This document shows, piece by piece, positions 35,401 to 48,900 of a stretch of 64,000 bases of DNA. The stretch is from Nymphaea colorata. Taxonomy: Eukaryota > Streptophyta > Magnoliopsida > Nymphaeales > Nymphaeaceae. Both the position numbers and the translations under genes were made by a program. The notes under the pieces were generated by a model. That model did not search any database. It was not told the origin of the DNA and saw only the letters and a list, made by a program, of their open reading frames with translations. The stretch lies in NCBI RefSeq assembly GCF_008831285.2, contig NC_045151.1, positions 737,544 through 801,543 of the forward strand, in the 5' to 3' direction. How positions within the stretch are numbered: position 1 is the stretch's first letter; every line of letters begins with the position of its first letter.

Positions 35401-38400
35401 TTCTTTAAAATATGGCCATCTAAAACTATATCAAAAACTAAAATTACAACTGGGCAGACCTTTTTCGCTTAACCTCTTAATGTTTCTCATACTATCACTT
35501 ATCCAATATCCACCTTTTTATGGTCATATAATGATCATAAAGAGAAGTACGGACAGAAAAGAAGTAGTTTGCTAGCTTTGCAAAGAAGCAAGGTGCCCAA
35601 GTCTTACCCTAATGAGACGGTTCTTGTGGTAGACATTGAAGCCTTGAACATTAACATGTGGTGCCTCCTTCACAAAACCTATGATTGTTATAACTTCAGC
35701 CTGAAGCAACCAAAAACGCAGATCAGCTTTAAGTGACCGTCATTTTCTCCTCTTCTTTTCTTTTTCTGGCATGATATGCATAACACAAAAATTGAAAGAC
35801 TTCGAGCAGAATTTACTTGTACATGTCAAAGACAGGCATTCGTTGTATGCATTTGTCACGATTCTTGCATATATTGTGCACTGTCATGGTGCTTTAGAGT
35901 TTAGATGTGAAAATGTCATTTTCCTGATAACTTGCATTTCTATGAAGCCCGTCACTAGTCACTATCCACCTTCTTCGTTTTTTGAGAAACATATTTTAAT
36001 ACATAAATCCCAGCAAGTCCATTCAATAAACAATGATCATTAACTCACTTAATAATCTGATCATAGATGAAAATGATTCAGTAGGTGGATGTCAATATAA
36101 ATGTAGATTTTTTTTTTTTATAAAACAGTACCAAGTATAGATATTTTCAATATTACTTTTCAATATTACTATTTTCTTTTCTTTTTTTTAACCTTATATT
36201 TTCTCTAAAAGGGAAAGCTGTGATAAAAGTTACTGACCTTTCTAGATAACCTATAAGCTAACTCAATGGTTCAACAGTCAATAGCTCGGTAATATTTCTG
36301 CATATAAAAGTAAGGTGGTTCCATTTGTATCATGCTTCTATCATATCTTCCATGAGAAAAATAATAAATAAACCATCTTTATTCTGTACATCTTGTGACT
36401 TGTACGCTAAGAGATTAAGGTAACTTGTGCCAAGGATTTTTTTTTTTTTTTTGCCCAACAAGGAAATTTATCACAGGACCACAAAGATATATATTTTTGG
36501 TTGATACTTTGAAGTATGAAGGCAGTTTCTTACCTATTTTATTCTTTGGACTCTTTTCAGAAAACGTGCAATCTCTCAGTTCTCAAATGTATATAAAGGC
36601 ATACATCTAAACAAATAACTCATTTTTGGAAAAACTATGTAACGTCAGGTCTGGAAAAGTTTAAAACATATGAAAATAGACCAGCAAGTGGCATGTCTAT
36701 ACAGGCAGGAACACAACCTGCACAACCATGTTAGAATCAATTGAAAAAGATGGGAGAAAAGGGGAAAAATATATCTCTTAAGAGTATGAAAAGGAGGAAA
36801 TATATCTCTTAAGAGTATGAAAAAAGGAATGGCAAAAATCATTGTCACAAATATCATTCTCGAACGATGAGATTTTTCTTGGAAACGGTGAGATTTTTCT
36901 TGGGTTTTCAATGGAAAAGTTGTATTTTTTGGGGAAAATCTCAGGAAAAACTCGAAAATATTTAAAAAATAATATTTTCCTTATTTTTTCCAAAATATCG
37001 GGATTTTTTCCCTTTCTTCGTTTTTTTTTTAAATTTTTGGCGATAATATCATGATATTTTCGAAAATATCGTGATATCTGTGACATTGTAAAATTACCAA
37101 AATTGGAAATTGGATGCAGGTCATTCATGACCCTAGAAGGACTAACCAAGGTTAATCGGGACTAGTCAGCCTGACTTGGTCTAAGTCGATAGACTATAAA
37201 TAAATGAACTCATACATCCACGAGGAAATAAACACGAAAACATATATATGTAAACAAAGAACACCATACATATATATATAAAGTTCAATCCTCATGACCA
37301 TTGAGTTGTTCGACTCCAAACTATGCCACATAAGTGCAGGGGTGGGCACAGAGATTATGTGTGTGAGTGTGTGTGTGTGTCAGTGTGTTCATTGCCACAC
37401 CTACACCCGAGTCATTGTCAATGTGGCAGCAATCATTTTGAAGAGTTCATGTTACTTAGACTCAAAGTAATAAGTCACACATGATAAAACTTATTTGTTT
37501 GACATTCATTGAATTGTTTTTAACTTTTAAGTATCTAGGATTCTAGAGTAATTTAAGAACCCAATGTTTCAAATTCAGTTATTTCTAATGAAAACATACA
37601 TGTCGTAGTTAGCATATAGCTGTTATTTTCTTATGCTCATGCAATTCATGTTTTTTGAAAAGAATATTTTTCTATTTTTTGTTCTTTTACTATTTTTCTA
37701 AAATTCTTTGTGATTTTTTTTATTTAAATTTCAAATTATCTGGTCTTTAACAGCATGTTACATTATGCTCAATTACATATTTAAGTTTGAGCCAACTCAT
37801 ACAGGTTATCTTACACCATTTACAATATTGGATAAGACTGCTCAACAAGAGCTTTAGTATCTCAAAAAAATATTGATACATGTCCTTACGTGTTGGACCC
37901 AAGTTTGAAACTTTGAATTTGATGCCAACTGCTTCGGCTCAACCCAAAACTAACCAAGTGTGAATTATGGCAGGTTCCAATCTGCCCCTTAGCCAGCCTA
38001 AACATACAATTTGAAAAAAAAAAAAACATTAAAAAAAATGAGAAAAACACGAAATGTGAAAAAACAAAAAAACACATTTTTTCCGAATGCAATACATATA
38101 CAAAAAGGCTACAAACCAAGGCACTTGATAATACAAGATGTATTATGTATATATAAACCCCTCGCGATTTTTCGAAATTTTCACTCTTGGCTTCCAAGTA
38201 TCGTTCCAGAGGTTCGGGGTGTTGCAATAAGAAGTGGGTAGCTTTTTCTAACGTTTGAAAACTCAACCGCGCAGAAATCACATAAATATATAACACTAAT
38301 ATGACCATGTTTTGTCACTGGAAACATAATCCTATAGGCTGGTTTTATAGCATATGGATCAGTTCTAACTTCAAACACATCCATGGGTTTGAATTCCAAG

Positions 38401-40729
38401 GAAGAAAATCAGAGTTACTTATCCGCACATTTCACATCTCCAATTTGCCAATATATATGCATATTATTGGATGAATCGTGTTCTATTAAAACACACACTA
38501 TGAAAAGATATTGGGAGTTCTTTTACACATCTTAAGCATAAGCTTCTTCCTTTATTTCTCTTATATTTCACAAATGCCTTTAATGGTATCATTTTTCTCC
38601 ATTTTTGTTCTGCAGAGCAAGGGACAACAGAAAATACGAAACTTCAAAAGTACCTCCTTGTTTCCCCCAATTTGAGGTTTGTACAGGATGTACTGTGGGA
38701 ACTTGAGGTTGTCAACTAGCTTGTGGTGCTCTACCACTCTTCCTCTCAATACTATACTGAAGCTATTAGGCAGTTGCAGATAAAGAATAGACACATATAC
38801 CTGCAGAAATCAAAACCTTAAGAACTAGAATAGAAATGGAAATATGAACGTTAAAGGACTCAAATCTAAATTCATAGACTGACACGAAGAGAGTAGAGGT
38901 ATTGATTTGCAACATGCATATGGGTCAGCATCCTTGTATGATGACCAGTATGCTCCGGCTTTGGAGCTCCAGAAATCTTAATATCCTGATGAAATCATGA
39001 GTTCATGCAAATTAACCTTTCAGATGCAAATTCAACTTTAGATTCAAAAAGATTTACAAAAAGCATATTGAACACAAATTGGAAATAGAAATGCCAACAT
39101 GTAGATGGTAACAGATATATACACACCTCTTCATCTGACTCAAAATCAAGCTCCATGTCTCCATCATCATTGTGCCATAAGTTGTAAATTACAATTTTAG
39201 TTCCATGATGTCCTATGTCATCAAACTGCTCATTAAAGTCACAACAAAGGTATGATTGGTTGAAGTTTATATATGCTCGCGAAACCAGAAGGAAAAAACA
39301 AATATTCTGCTTTCCATAACATGGTGCATATCCACCATGGAAATCTCTCTCTCTCTCTCTGTGAAGTAAGAAGCTCGAGCAAAAAACAAATGAAATGCTT
39401 TGAGTCAACACAACAGTGTTGAACAAAACTTGACATCATTGTGAGGAAGTAAAGAGAAAAACATGGAAGTTTCTAAAGACATATAATTGATGCATGTGTT
39501 TCTGCTGACAGCTCACTGTTCCCAGAATACAGCATAAGGAGATAGAATGGTAGCAAAAAGGGAGTCTCTGTGATGCCAGATGAGAATCCAAGGAAAAAAT
39601 TGTTTAAACATTGGCAGATAGATTATCTTGATTAATGCCATGTTATGCAGAGGAAGAAACAGGAGTGAACCTAAGACAGCTAACATCAGATGTAATATAA
39701 TCTCCCAGAGTTTTTATTCTAGTGAAAAAGAGTGACTTGGAACCGACTTCTAACCAGTCCATGTCTCATATTTATTGGTCCAAATCAAAGATCAAATCTA
39801 TAAGCCTTAATATACCTCAGTCGAACACCACCTAAACTAGGAAACAGAGTGTACTTTCCCTGAATCTGACATGTGGCTGAACCTTATCTGAGGGCACATT
39901 AATACATCAGAATATTGTAAGACAACTGAATGAAGGATGAAAACATCTTACAGTTCACCCTCACAGATTCATCTACAAAAGCCTCAAGTAGGTAAATGAT
40001 AGTGATAGTTTAAAAAGTGATTGATGGTTCACAACTTGAAAAAGTTGCATTACATGTCACATATTATGTACTACCAGCTAACTTTTTTGGATGGCTAGTT
40101 GTCAGTCCTCATATAGTCATATTTATTTAGGCCACACACACAGACACACACATATATAAAAGTAATGACATGCTGTGCTTGATTCACCTATTCTATTTTA
40201 GGCCATTGAATTGAATTCAACGAGCATGCAAAAGTAAATGAGCACTGAATCCAATCCAACTCCCCAAAAGAACCAACTATTTTGCGCAACAAGGTTGTAC
40301 TTAAATCTCTTCCTACAGTATAATATAAAGTTATTAAGTATGACGGCAAGAATGTGGGCGTATAAGTCATTGATCATGCCTAGGTGCCAAGAACATGGCT
40401 ATTAATAGGAAAGTACCAAATACATGTTGATATTTGTCATTTTACTCAATCTTTTCTTTGAATTCCGTGGAGCTCCTAAATATTAATAATTTTGATTAAT
40501 TTGTTCCTCCATTATCATCAGTGAGAAGATTCATTTGGATCTAAGTTGGATTTAGATCCATTTGCATCTGATGTTATGAATGATTGGACTGCATCATGTA
40601 TGTCTAGTGACAGTCTTGTCATTTGCCTATGTTTAGGGATGGTAATGTCCATGTAAATATATGCAACAGGATATATATATATATATATATTTACAAATGC
40701 AGAGCCGTCACATTGGGCTATAATTTACA

Positions 40730-40771
<42 letters not shown>

Positions 40772-43700
40772 CGTAAAAAGGATTTGTTATTTACACAAAT
40801 ACAGACTGGACAGGAGATCTGTTTCCGATGTTGCATATTTATTGGAAAACCATTGGTATCATAGACTAGCAAGCAATAGAGGGTTGTCGTGAGATCTAGT
40901 GCTTAAGCTGAATAGAGGTCTATGGCAGCTGGTACAACTGAAGCTATGCAGGTTATGCAACAAGCACCTACTGGCTGATGTAGGAGGAATTCTTGATCTC
41001 TTAGATTGTGTGAAAGGGAGCTATTAATCGGGTTTTAAACAGCGAGGTTTTTCTCAAGCATAATACAATCAGCTTAAAAAATAGAAAAAAAAAATACAGT
41101 AAGTTTTTTTAAAAAAAAAATTAAAATTCATGAAAATAGGGAAAAAAATAAATGAAAAACTAATAAAACAACATAAAAATTAAGTAGATAAGCAACAAAT
41201 AAAAATCAGCAAATGGATACAAACAGTTTGACTTAAAAATTGTAAAAAAGTGCCTAAATGAAAAAAAATGCAGAAAACATATTTTTTTGTGTTTTGTTTC
41301 GTTTTGGCATTTTTTTTTCAAAAAAATGGCATGCTTTCCCTCTTTTGGCTGACTTATTTTTCGTCTTTTTGAAGCGTTTTCTGTGACTATGCTATTAACA
41401 TTACTTTTAGTGCGTATATATCAAAGTTGCACACAGCATATTGAGATAGATCAATACTTTATCATACAGAAGTAAAGACAAAGAAATTGAGGTGCATCAC
41501 ATTCCAACAAAAAGAAAAGTTGTTGTGTTCGCTATATCTAAATAATTTTCATCATTTTTATTATCATTAAAACATTCCTTTTATCACTGTTATATAGTTT
41601 TATTATGTTTTCCTATTAGTTTCTTATTTATTTCATTTATACCCAATTTTTTTATTGTCAAACATTTCCCAAGATTTTCCCAAGAAATACAACTTTGCCG
41701 TTAAAAATCCCAGAAAAATCTCACCAATAAAAACCCGAGAACAAGATTTGTGATAAATTGATAATGGTTATAGGCTTCTAAATAGCAAAAGACACTTATA
41801 ACTTGGTTATTATTGTTAAAGATACAAAAAGGGGTTTTCTGAAATATTAGGAAGTTACGGAGGATCTCTTTAAATGTTTTGTTATTTTTAGTGGACTTCT
41901 CTTGTAATTTTCCCTAACCCTAATCTCTTAATAGAGATTAGGGTCACGTAATGAACTTTCAACTTTTTGCTGCCTCTCTCTCTCTCTCGCAACATGGTAT
42001 CAGAGCGGGTGTGGGCGTCGACGGCAGGGTGCGCTTTCCGGTGACCTTCTCCGGCGACCATCTTCTCCGGCGACAATCTTTCCGGCGAATAGCCAAGTGA
42101 GTTCCTTTCTTTTTCGTCCTCTCTCTTGTCATCGCTACTCCTTATTCCCTCTTATCACCCAATAAGGAGACAGTGAGGGAATAGGGGTTGGGTGTGCCGT
42201 GTGAAGGAGGACCTGATCACGCCTATGTGGAAGGCGTGATCAGATCCTCATATTGGTTGTATGAAGCAGACTATTGTGGATGTAGTGTGACGTGTGACGC
42301 GGTGGTTTGTGATGATCGTAAATACAATTTCGGGAAAGTCAGGCTGCGTGAGGTGTTGTGGATGCTTTGTGGAGTCTATATGCTGCTTATAAATTCAGTT
42401 TTTTGAATATGATCAGAATTTTTCTATAGATCGTGGATACAAGTTGAGTAAAGTAAGGCTGCGTGAGGAGTGAGGACTGCTGCTGATCCTTAGTACAAGT
42501 TTTTTTGTTTGATTTTGTGGATTTCTTTGACACGTGGACAGGAAGTTTTATGAGAACTAGCTGCTGTTATAAGTGGCAGCAGTCTTCAGTCGTTGGGAGC
42601 AGCAGTCTTCAGTCGTTGGGAGTTCATTCTTGTTTTTTTTTTGTCATCGGCTGAACCAGATCTGAAGTGACAGTAATTTCCTAGCCCTCTTTCTTTAAAC
42701 GTTTGCGTCAATCTGGTCTTCTTTATTTACTATGGCTGAAAACAGTAAATCTGAAGGGTCTACTGACTACAAGATGGTTGGGAATTCATTCTCTTATGGA
42801 ACCACGATGAAACTTAATGGCTCAAATTATGAAATATGGTCTAGGGTATTCATAATGTCGGTGGCTGGTCATAGGAAGAAATATATTCTTGAGGAGGGTG
42901 AACCTATTGAGAAAAAAAGGAATATATGCTGCGTGGGATGAAGATAATTATATTGTTATGTCTTGGATTATGAATAGTGTGGAGTCTCATATAGCCCCAA
43001 CTATTGCATATTATACCAAGGCCAAGGATATGTGGTCTTTCTTGAGAAAGACATACTCGCATGCCACTATACCAGTCTCAACGTGTGATGCATAACAATG
43101 CTGGCAAGGTGGACGAAGAGCCTTTAACCGTTCATATGCAACAACCACCTGGTTTTGAGCGACAAGGGGAGTGTTCCAAGGTATGCAAGTTAAAGAAGGC
43201 TATTTATGGACTCAAACAGAGTCCCCGTGCATGGTTCCAAAAGCTTACTGAAGTGTTATCTAAGTGTGGATTTCGCCGATCCCAGCTTGATCACTCATTG
43301 TTTATCAAGCGAGGCTCAGCAGGACTTGTGATATTGATTGTTTACGTGGATGATATTGTTCTTACAGGGGAAAATGATCAAGAGATAGTTCAAACAAAGG
43401 AGTTTTTACAGCAACACTTTGTTACGAAAGACCTTGGACAACTTCGTTATTTTCTTGGTATTGAGGTGGCTCGTAGTAATAAAGAAGTTGTAGTGTCTCA
43501 AAGGAAATATGTTCTTGATCTTCTGCAGGAAACGGGACTATTGGGGGCTAAACCTGCCACACTTCCCATGAATCCTCGCATTCATATACATGATGATGAC
43601 TCAGAGCCGTTTGACTCTAGATCTTACAGATCTCTGATAGGGAAACTGTTATATTTGACTGTCATTCGTCCCGACATTAGCTTTGCTGTAAATAAGTTGA

Positions 43701-45886
43701 GCCAATTCATGGAAAAACCCCGAAAAGTTCACTGGGATGCAGCTCTAATGATTGTAAGATACTTGAAATCAGCCCCGGGAAAGGGGCTATGGTTCAAGAA
43801 AGGAGAATGTGTTGACATCGAGGCGTATAGTGATGCTGATTATGCTGGATCTGTAGATGACAGGAAGTCTACTACCAGTTTTTGTGTCTTTGTGGGCGGT
43901 AATCTTATTTCCTGGAGGAGCAAGAAGCAGAATGTTGTGGCTCGTTCTAGTGCTGAGTCGGAATATAGGGCTATGGCTCAAACTGCGGCTGAAATGTCGT
44001 GGGTTAGATCACTACTTGTAGAGTTGGGTGTCTCAGTGAATCTCCCAATGAAGATGTATTGTGACAACAAGGCAGCTACATTTATCGCTAACAATCCTGT
44101 CTTCCATGAGAGGACTAAACACATTGAAGTGGATTGCCACTATATTCGGGACTTAGTTCAAGGAGGAATTGTTAACACTATTCACGTCTCCTCAGAAGAT
44201 CAGGCAGCAGATATTCTCACTAAAGCTCTTCCCATAGGCGATTTCCTGAGATGTTGTAACAAGCTGAGCATGATTGATATATATGCTCCAGCTTGAGGGG
44301 GAGTGTTAAAGATACAAAAAGGGGTTTTCTGAAATATTAGGAAGTTAGGGAGGATCTCTTTAAATGTTTTGTTATTTTTAGTGGACTTCTCTTGTAATTT
44401 TCCCTAACCCTAATCTCTTAATAGAGATTAGGGTCACGTAATGAACTTTCAACTTTTTGCTGCCTCTCTCTCTCTCTCGCAACAATTATGATTATCATGT
44501 GAAACCACCTCCAATGTGTCATAAAGTGCTTAAACTGATTCACAACAACACTTATATACTTGTTATTAGTTTTGGGCCTTTCGCAATTTAGCGATTGTAT
44601 TTCTCTCCTTTTCTTTAATTTTCTTTTCAGAGACCAACTCAGACTTACTGGTCTTCCTGCGCAGGGTCTGCTAACTTTTTTGACCACATATCCTATGCCA
44701 TGAAAATGATAACCTTCATGGATCAGATTCCCTGGGCAAGAAGATTAATCAAATACAATGAAACTCAACAAAGGCCATACCACCACCAAAATCTCCCCTC
44801 CCCCCCGCCCCCCCCCCCGCCCACGCCCTTTTCCCCCCTAATGCACATGTACCAAAGAAATAAGAAATTTTGATTTCACAAAACAATACTTAGTCAGCTT
44901 ACTTGCACCAAGAGATCGGATTCTGTTTGATATGGTGACCATTGCAAAATTGTTGACATGTTATATACCCAATCTTTTTCACTGGTGCGAATTATAGGCT
45001 TCCTTTCTCTGGTGGCTGGTGATAATTCATAGTCGACCTACAACAATTAACAAACTTTTTTCTTTACCATGATAGTGGAGCATCCCATCATAATTTAAAC
45101 GACAATAATTCCTTGTCAATTTGATGGAAGGCACAGAGTTAACCAATATTTGGGTGACCGTATATAAAGCAACAAAGAGAAATTCTTTCCCAACAAGCTG
45201 TTGCACTCACCATTGGTACAACCGTATCTTCTTGGCCTGTTTGTGTCAAAAAAGTATAGGAGAGTAGGCCTATACTCTGAGTGCAAACCCTGGTATAAAG
45301 ATGGAAAGCGTGAACATGTCACCAAGCTGGATGGAGAAAATTCAAGGCAACTGAAGGTATTATGACAAGTATTACAGCATATATACGAAGAAAGCAAAAA
45401 AAAAAAGTCAACAAAAAAACAGCATTTAGCACCAGGACCATATGCGGCCTTAATATATGATCATAATCTCAAAATCAACTAAGCTTCTAGACATACCAAA
45501 ACTATCTTTTTTACCTTTTCTTAGATACATAGCAGCCATTTTATTTATTAGAAAAAAAATGGAAGTATTGCCCCCAAATCAAACCTTAGTAACCTGTTGT
45601 ACAAATCGCCTATGGTGATAGTGGAGTCTTTTGTCTTGCAGATCATGTTTTGTGAAATTCAATTACTGCTTACAAGTATATTTATTTGTACTGTCCCATA
45701 GAAAATGTTTCACTTTTAGGCAAGAAAGTAGTACTTGAGATGAGTACAACGAGCAATCACCAACAAGTAATATAATCTATGTCACATGGGTACGAGTACG
45801 GACCATTTTCAAAAAATTTGGGTGCGAGGGTACGGCCGTACACACACACACATATATATATCAAAAAATTACAAACAGAATAACAT

Positions 45887-45938
<52 letters not shown>

Positions 45939-48900
45939 CAAAAAATTACAAACAGAATAACATATTCATAAATCATGATGATCTACCAGAAAACTGAGAA
46001 AACAATGCAAGCACACATGGAAGAAAAAGACAAAAAAGTTGAAAAAATAGATGAACTACCAAACAGATGGAAAATGGAAATCGTGCTATTGGAAGAAAGT
46101 TTTAAGGAGGAAGGGGAAAACCAAAACCAGAACTCCAACAAAACAGTTGCATCAATCGGCAATATACAAAAGGACACAAAAGCAACGATTTCGATTTTCA
46201 AACATGACCCTGTTCTCAAGGGACAAAATTGCAGCGCACAACTGGTTATCAGACTAAAGACGCACAGCAGGTTCTATCTACAACTATCAGGAAGTGCCAT
46301 TGTGGCCAATAATTCCATGTTAAGCATTACGAAAAAAGAGGAACCACAAATGAAACCAGGCAAAGAAGGAACAAAACCAGGAAAAGCAAGAAGAGGGAAA
46401 GGATTGACATTAAAAACTGAATAAAAAACAAAAAAGCGCATTTAGCCAAGTTTAGGAACTAAGAAATCAACTGAAATGCTAAATCTTGTCTGTTAAATCC
46501 CCTAAAACCCTACAAAGAACCGAACAGAAAGTGAAGGGCCGATGAAGAAGTCAAAACCAGCCCAGAATGATTACAAAGGCACAGACAGAAAACGGAAGAA
46601 CAAAAAATGAAGAAAGGAGCTCGATCTTCACAAAACAAACGAGATTTTCAACAGATGAAACCAAAAGCTGCATCGGAAAACCCTAAAAACCTTTATCTTC
46701 GCCGTTCTCCACTCGCCGTTCGCCACTTGCCGTTCGCCGGAGTGGAGAATCGCCTCCCGTCGTCGATCTCGATGAAGACGAGTGAAGAAGAACAGTCAGG
46801 CGTCGAGGGTTACAAACTTACGATATTTTTAACGTGAAAAAAGTAAACTGCGTTAAATTGTAAATCACATTTAAAAACAAAGAAAAGGTCAAAATTGAAC
46901 TCGGTCAACTTTGACCAAGTTCAAAAATGGACGGACTCGACCCTGGGTGCGTTGACCGTACCCGGTATGGTCAACGCAGCACCCACCCCACACCCGTACT
47001 GGTGTCGTACCGGTATGGTGCAGGTACTCCTCCTTAAGAGGAGTACCCGTGTGACAGAGAATATAATACAAATCTTGAGAAGTTTGTTAGGCAGAACACT
47101 GAAACAAAAAGGGGACTACGAAGAACTTGCAATTGGATTTTGCAAGACTAACAGATACATATTTATAATGCAAATTGTTCTTGGAACAAATGCCTCCATC
47201 TCCTGGTTCTTGAACTTAAAAAAGCCACAGACAAAAAAATGAAAGAGTATCTGTGCTACTTATGAAAACCAAACCTTGTTTTCATGCAAGAAGTGAAAAC
47301 AATAACATCTGCACCGATTCGCATTGTGCTCGTCTTGAAACCATTTCCATCTGAAAGGCTACATTACTAGTTACTAAAACAGTATCAATCATGTAAATTT
47401 AACCAGTTATATAAAATAAAATATTTGACCAGTAAGTGTACAAAGCATACATTGTCCAATAGCAGATGACTTTTTCCCTGAGTATCCTAAGCTCATACAT
47501 TTACGTAGGCATTCAGGATCCATTCCACCACCATCATCTGATTGCAAAGAATAAATGCAAATTTATATTTCTTAAGAAGGAATTCTCTTGGTTTGTCAAA
47601 CAAGGTATAAGGATCATTAAACAAAATATGCAAAGGTGCCATAGCACTAACATAAATAGATATACCTTGAATAAGCAAGGCAGGGCACTGATCCCTCGGG
47701 TCTATAATTTTGTCGATATTCACAAAGGTAGCTCCATTATGTATCTGCAAACAAACTACTCTGTTATATGGGACAAGAACCAAGAAGAAGAAGTATAGGG
47801 ACTCCAGAAGAATCAGCAGTCCTTTAAGAAAATATATGTAGTTTTTTAAAAGAATGATGATGCTGAAAACAGTATAAATTATGGATTGAAAAACAGTGGA
47901 AGCAGGTATAAGTTCACGAAGACACAGGCATCACCTCATCCACTGCATTGTCAAGAAGCTCTGCTATGGCTGTCAAAGAAGGCAAGATATTGAAATGGTC
48001 ACAATAGAGAAAAACAAACTTAGTTTATAGCATACACTGCAGAAACAGTAGATCTGTTATATACCTCCTAGGGCCCATTTATGTGATGTAGCATTTGAAT
48101 GAAGAAACTTAGGGTGTACACGCATGCGATTCCCACCATCTAAAATAAAACAAAATAATAACCAATGACCATGAGTGCCCCCACAAGTCAAGATCCCCAA
48201 AAAATAGAAAACTGAGAAAAAAATGAAGTATGAACCAGCAAACAACTCTGTAGCCATGTCACATAGGTACGGGTACGGGTGCCGGTGCGGGTACAAGTAC
48301 GGACCATTTTCAAAAAACTTGGGTGCGGGGTACGACCGTTAATGCATATATATATATATATATATAAAGCCAAGAAGAAATACTTTAGAAAATATATATC
48401 AAAAGAAAATGTATCAACATAAACAAATAAACAACATAGAAAATATATATCAACAGAACTTGCAGCAGTGTTTTTAAGAAACCTATGAAAAACTTTAAAC
48501 ATATCGACAATTGAGAAGCCCCTAATCAATCAAATATAAACATTAGTCGAATTTTCATGCAGGAAAACAAAAATACAACTAAGAACAACAATAAAAAGAA
48601 AAAATAGTTCATGCAGGAAGGTCGCCGGAGGTCACTGGAGGTCGCCGGAGGTCACTGGAGGTCGCCGGAGGTCGCTGGAGGTTGCTGGAGGTCACCAGAA
48701 GTTGCTGGACGTTGCCGGAGGTCGCTGGACATCGCCCACACTTTTGTTTAGGATTTGTGTTTTTGAAAGGAAATAAGAAAACAAAAAAAAAAAAAGAAAA
48801 AACCCTATGTTTTGGATTAAAATGAACTCGGTCAACATTGACCAAGTCTGTTTTGGACAGATATGGACCTGGGTATGTTGACCATACCCGGTACATGTTG

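Larger units (their letters stand above)
41814..44484 (+). mobile_element. Copia-C: young, internally deleted Ty1/copia element
   Basis: Two 181-bp LTRs (41814-41994 and 44304-44484) differ at one position by eye (GTTACGG against GTTAGGG). The flanks are ATTAT on both sides. PBS TGGTATCAGAGC is at 41995-42006, and the purine tract TTGAGGGGGAG precedes the 3' LTR. The 2,671-bp element keeps a gag start and RT/RNase H but lacks the rest of gag, protease, integrase and the N-terminal part of RT. It is antisense to MORC6. The LTR contains a perfect inverted repeat TAATCTCT-TA-ATAGAGATTA near 41920. Confidence 0.94.

Noticed and set aside
41910-41945. Telomere-like CCCTAACCCTAA
   Set aside because: Only about two units, repeated identically in the other Copia-C LTR at 44400-44435; it is LTR sequence.
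45975-46424. 149-codon Lys/Glu-rich frame in hAT-N1
   Set aside because: No transposase or other motif, A-rich composition, and it lies inside a non-autonomous element.
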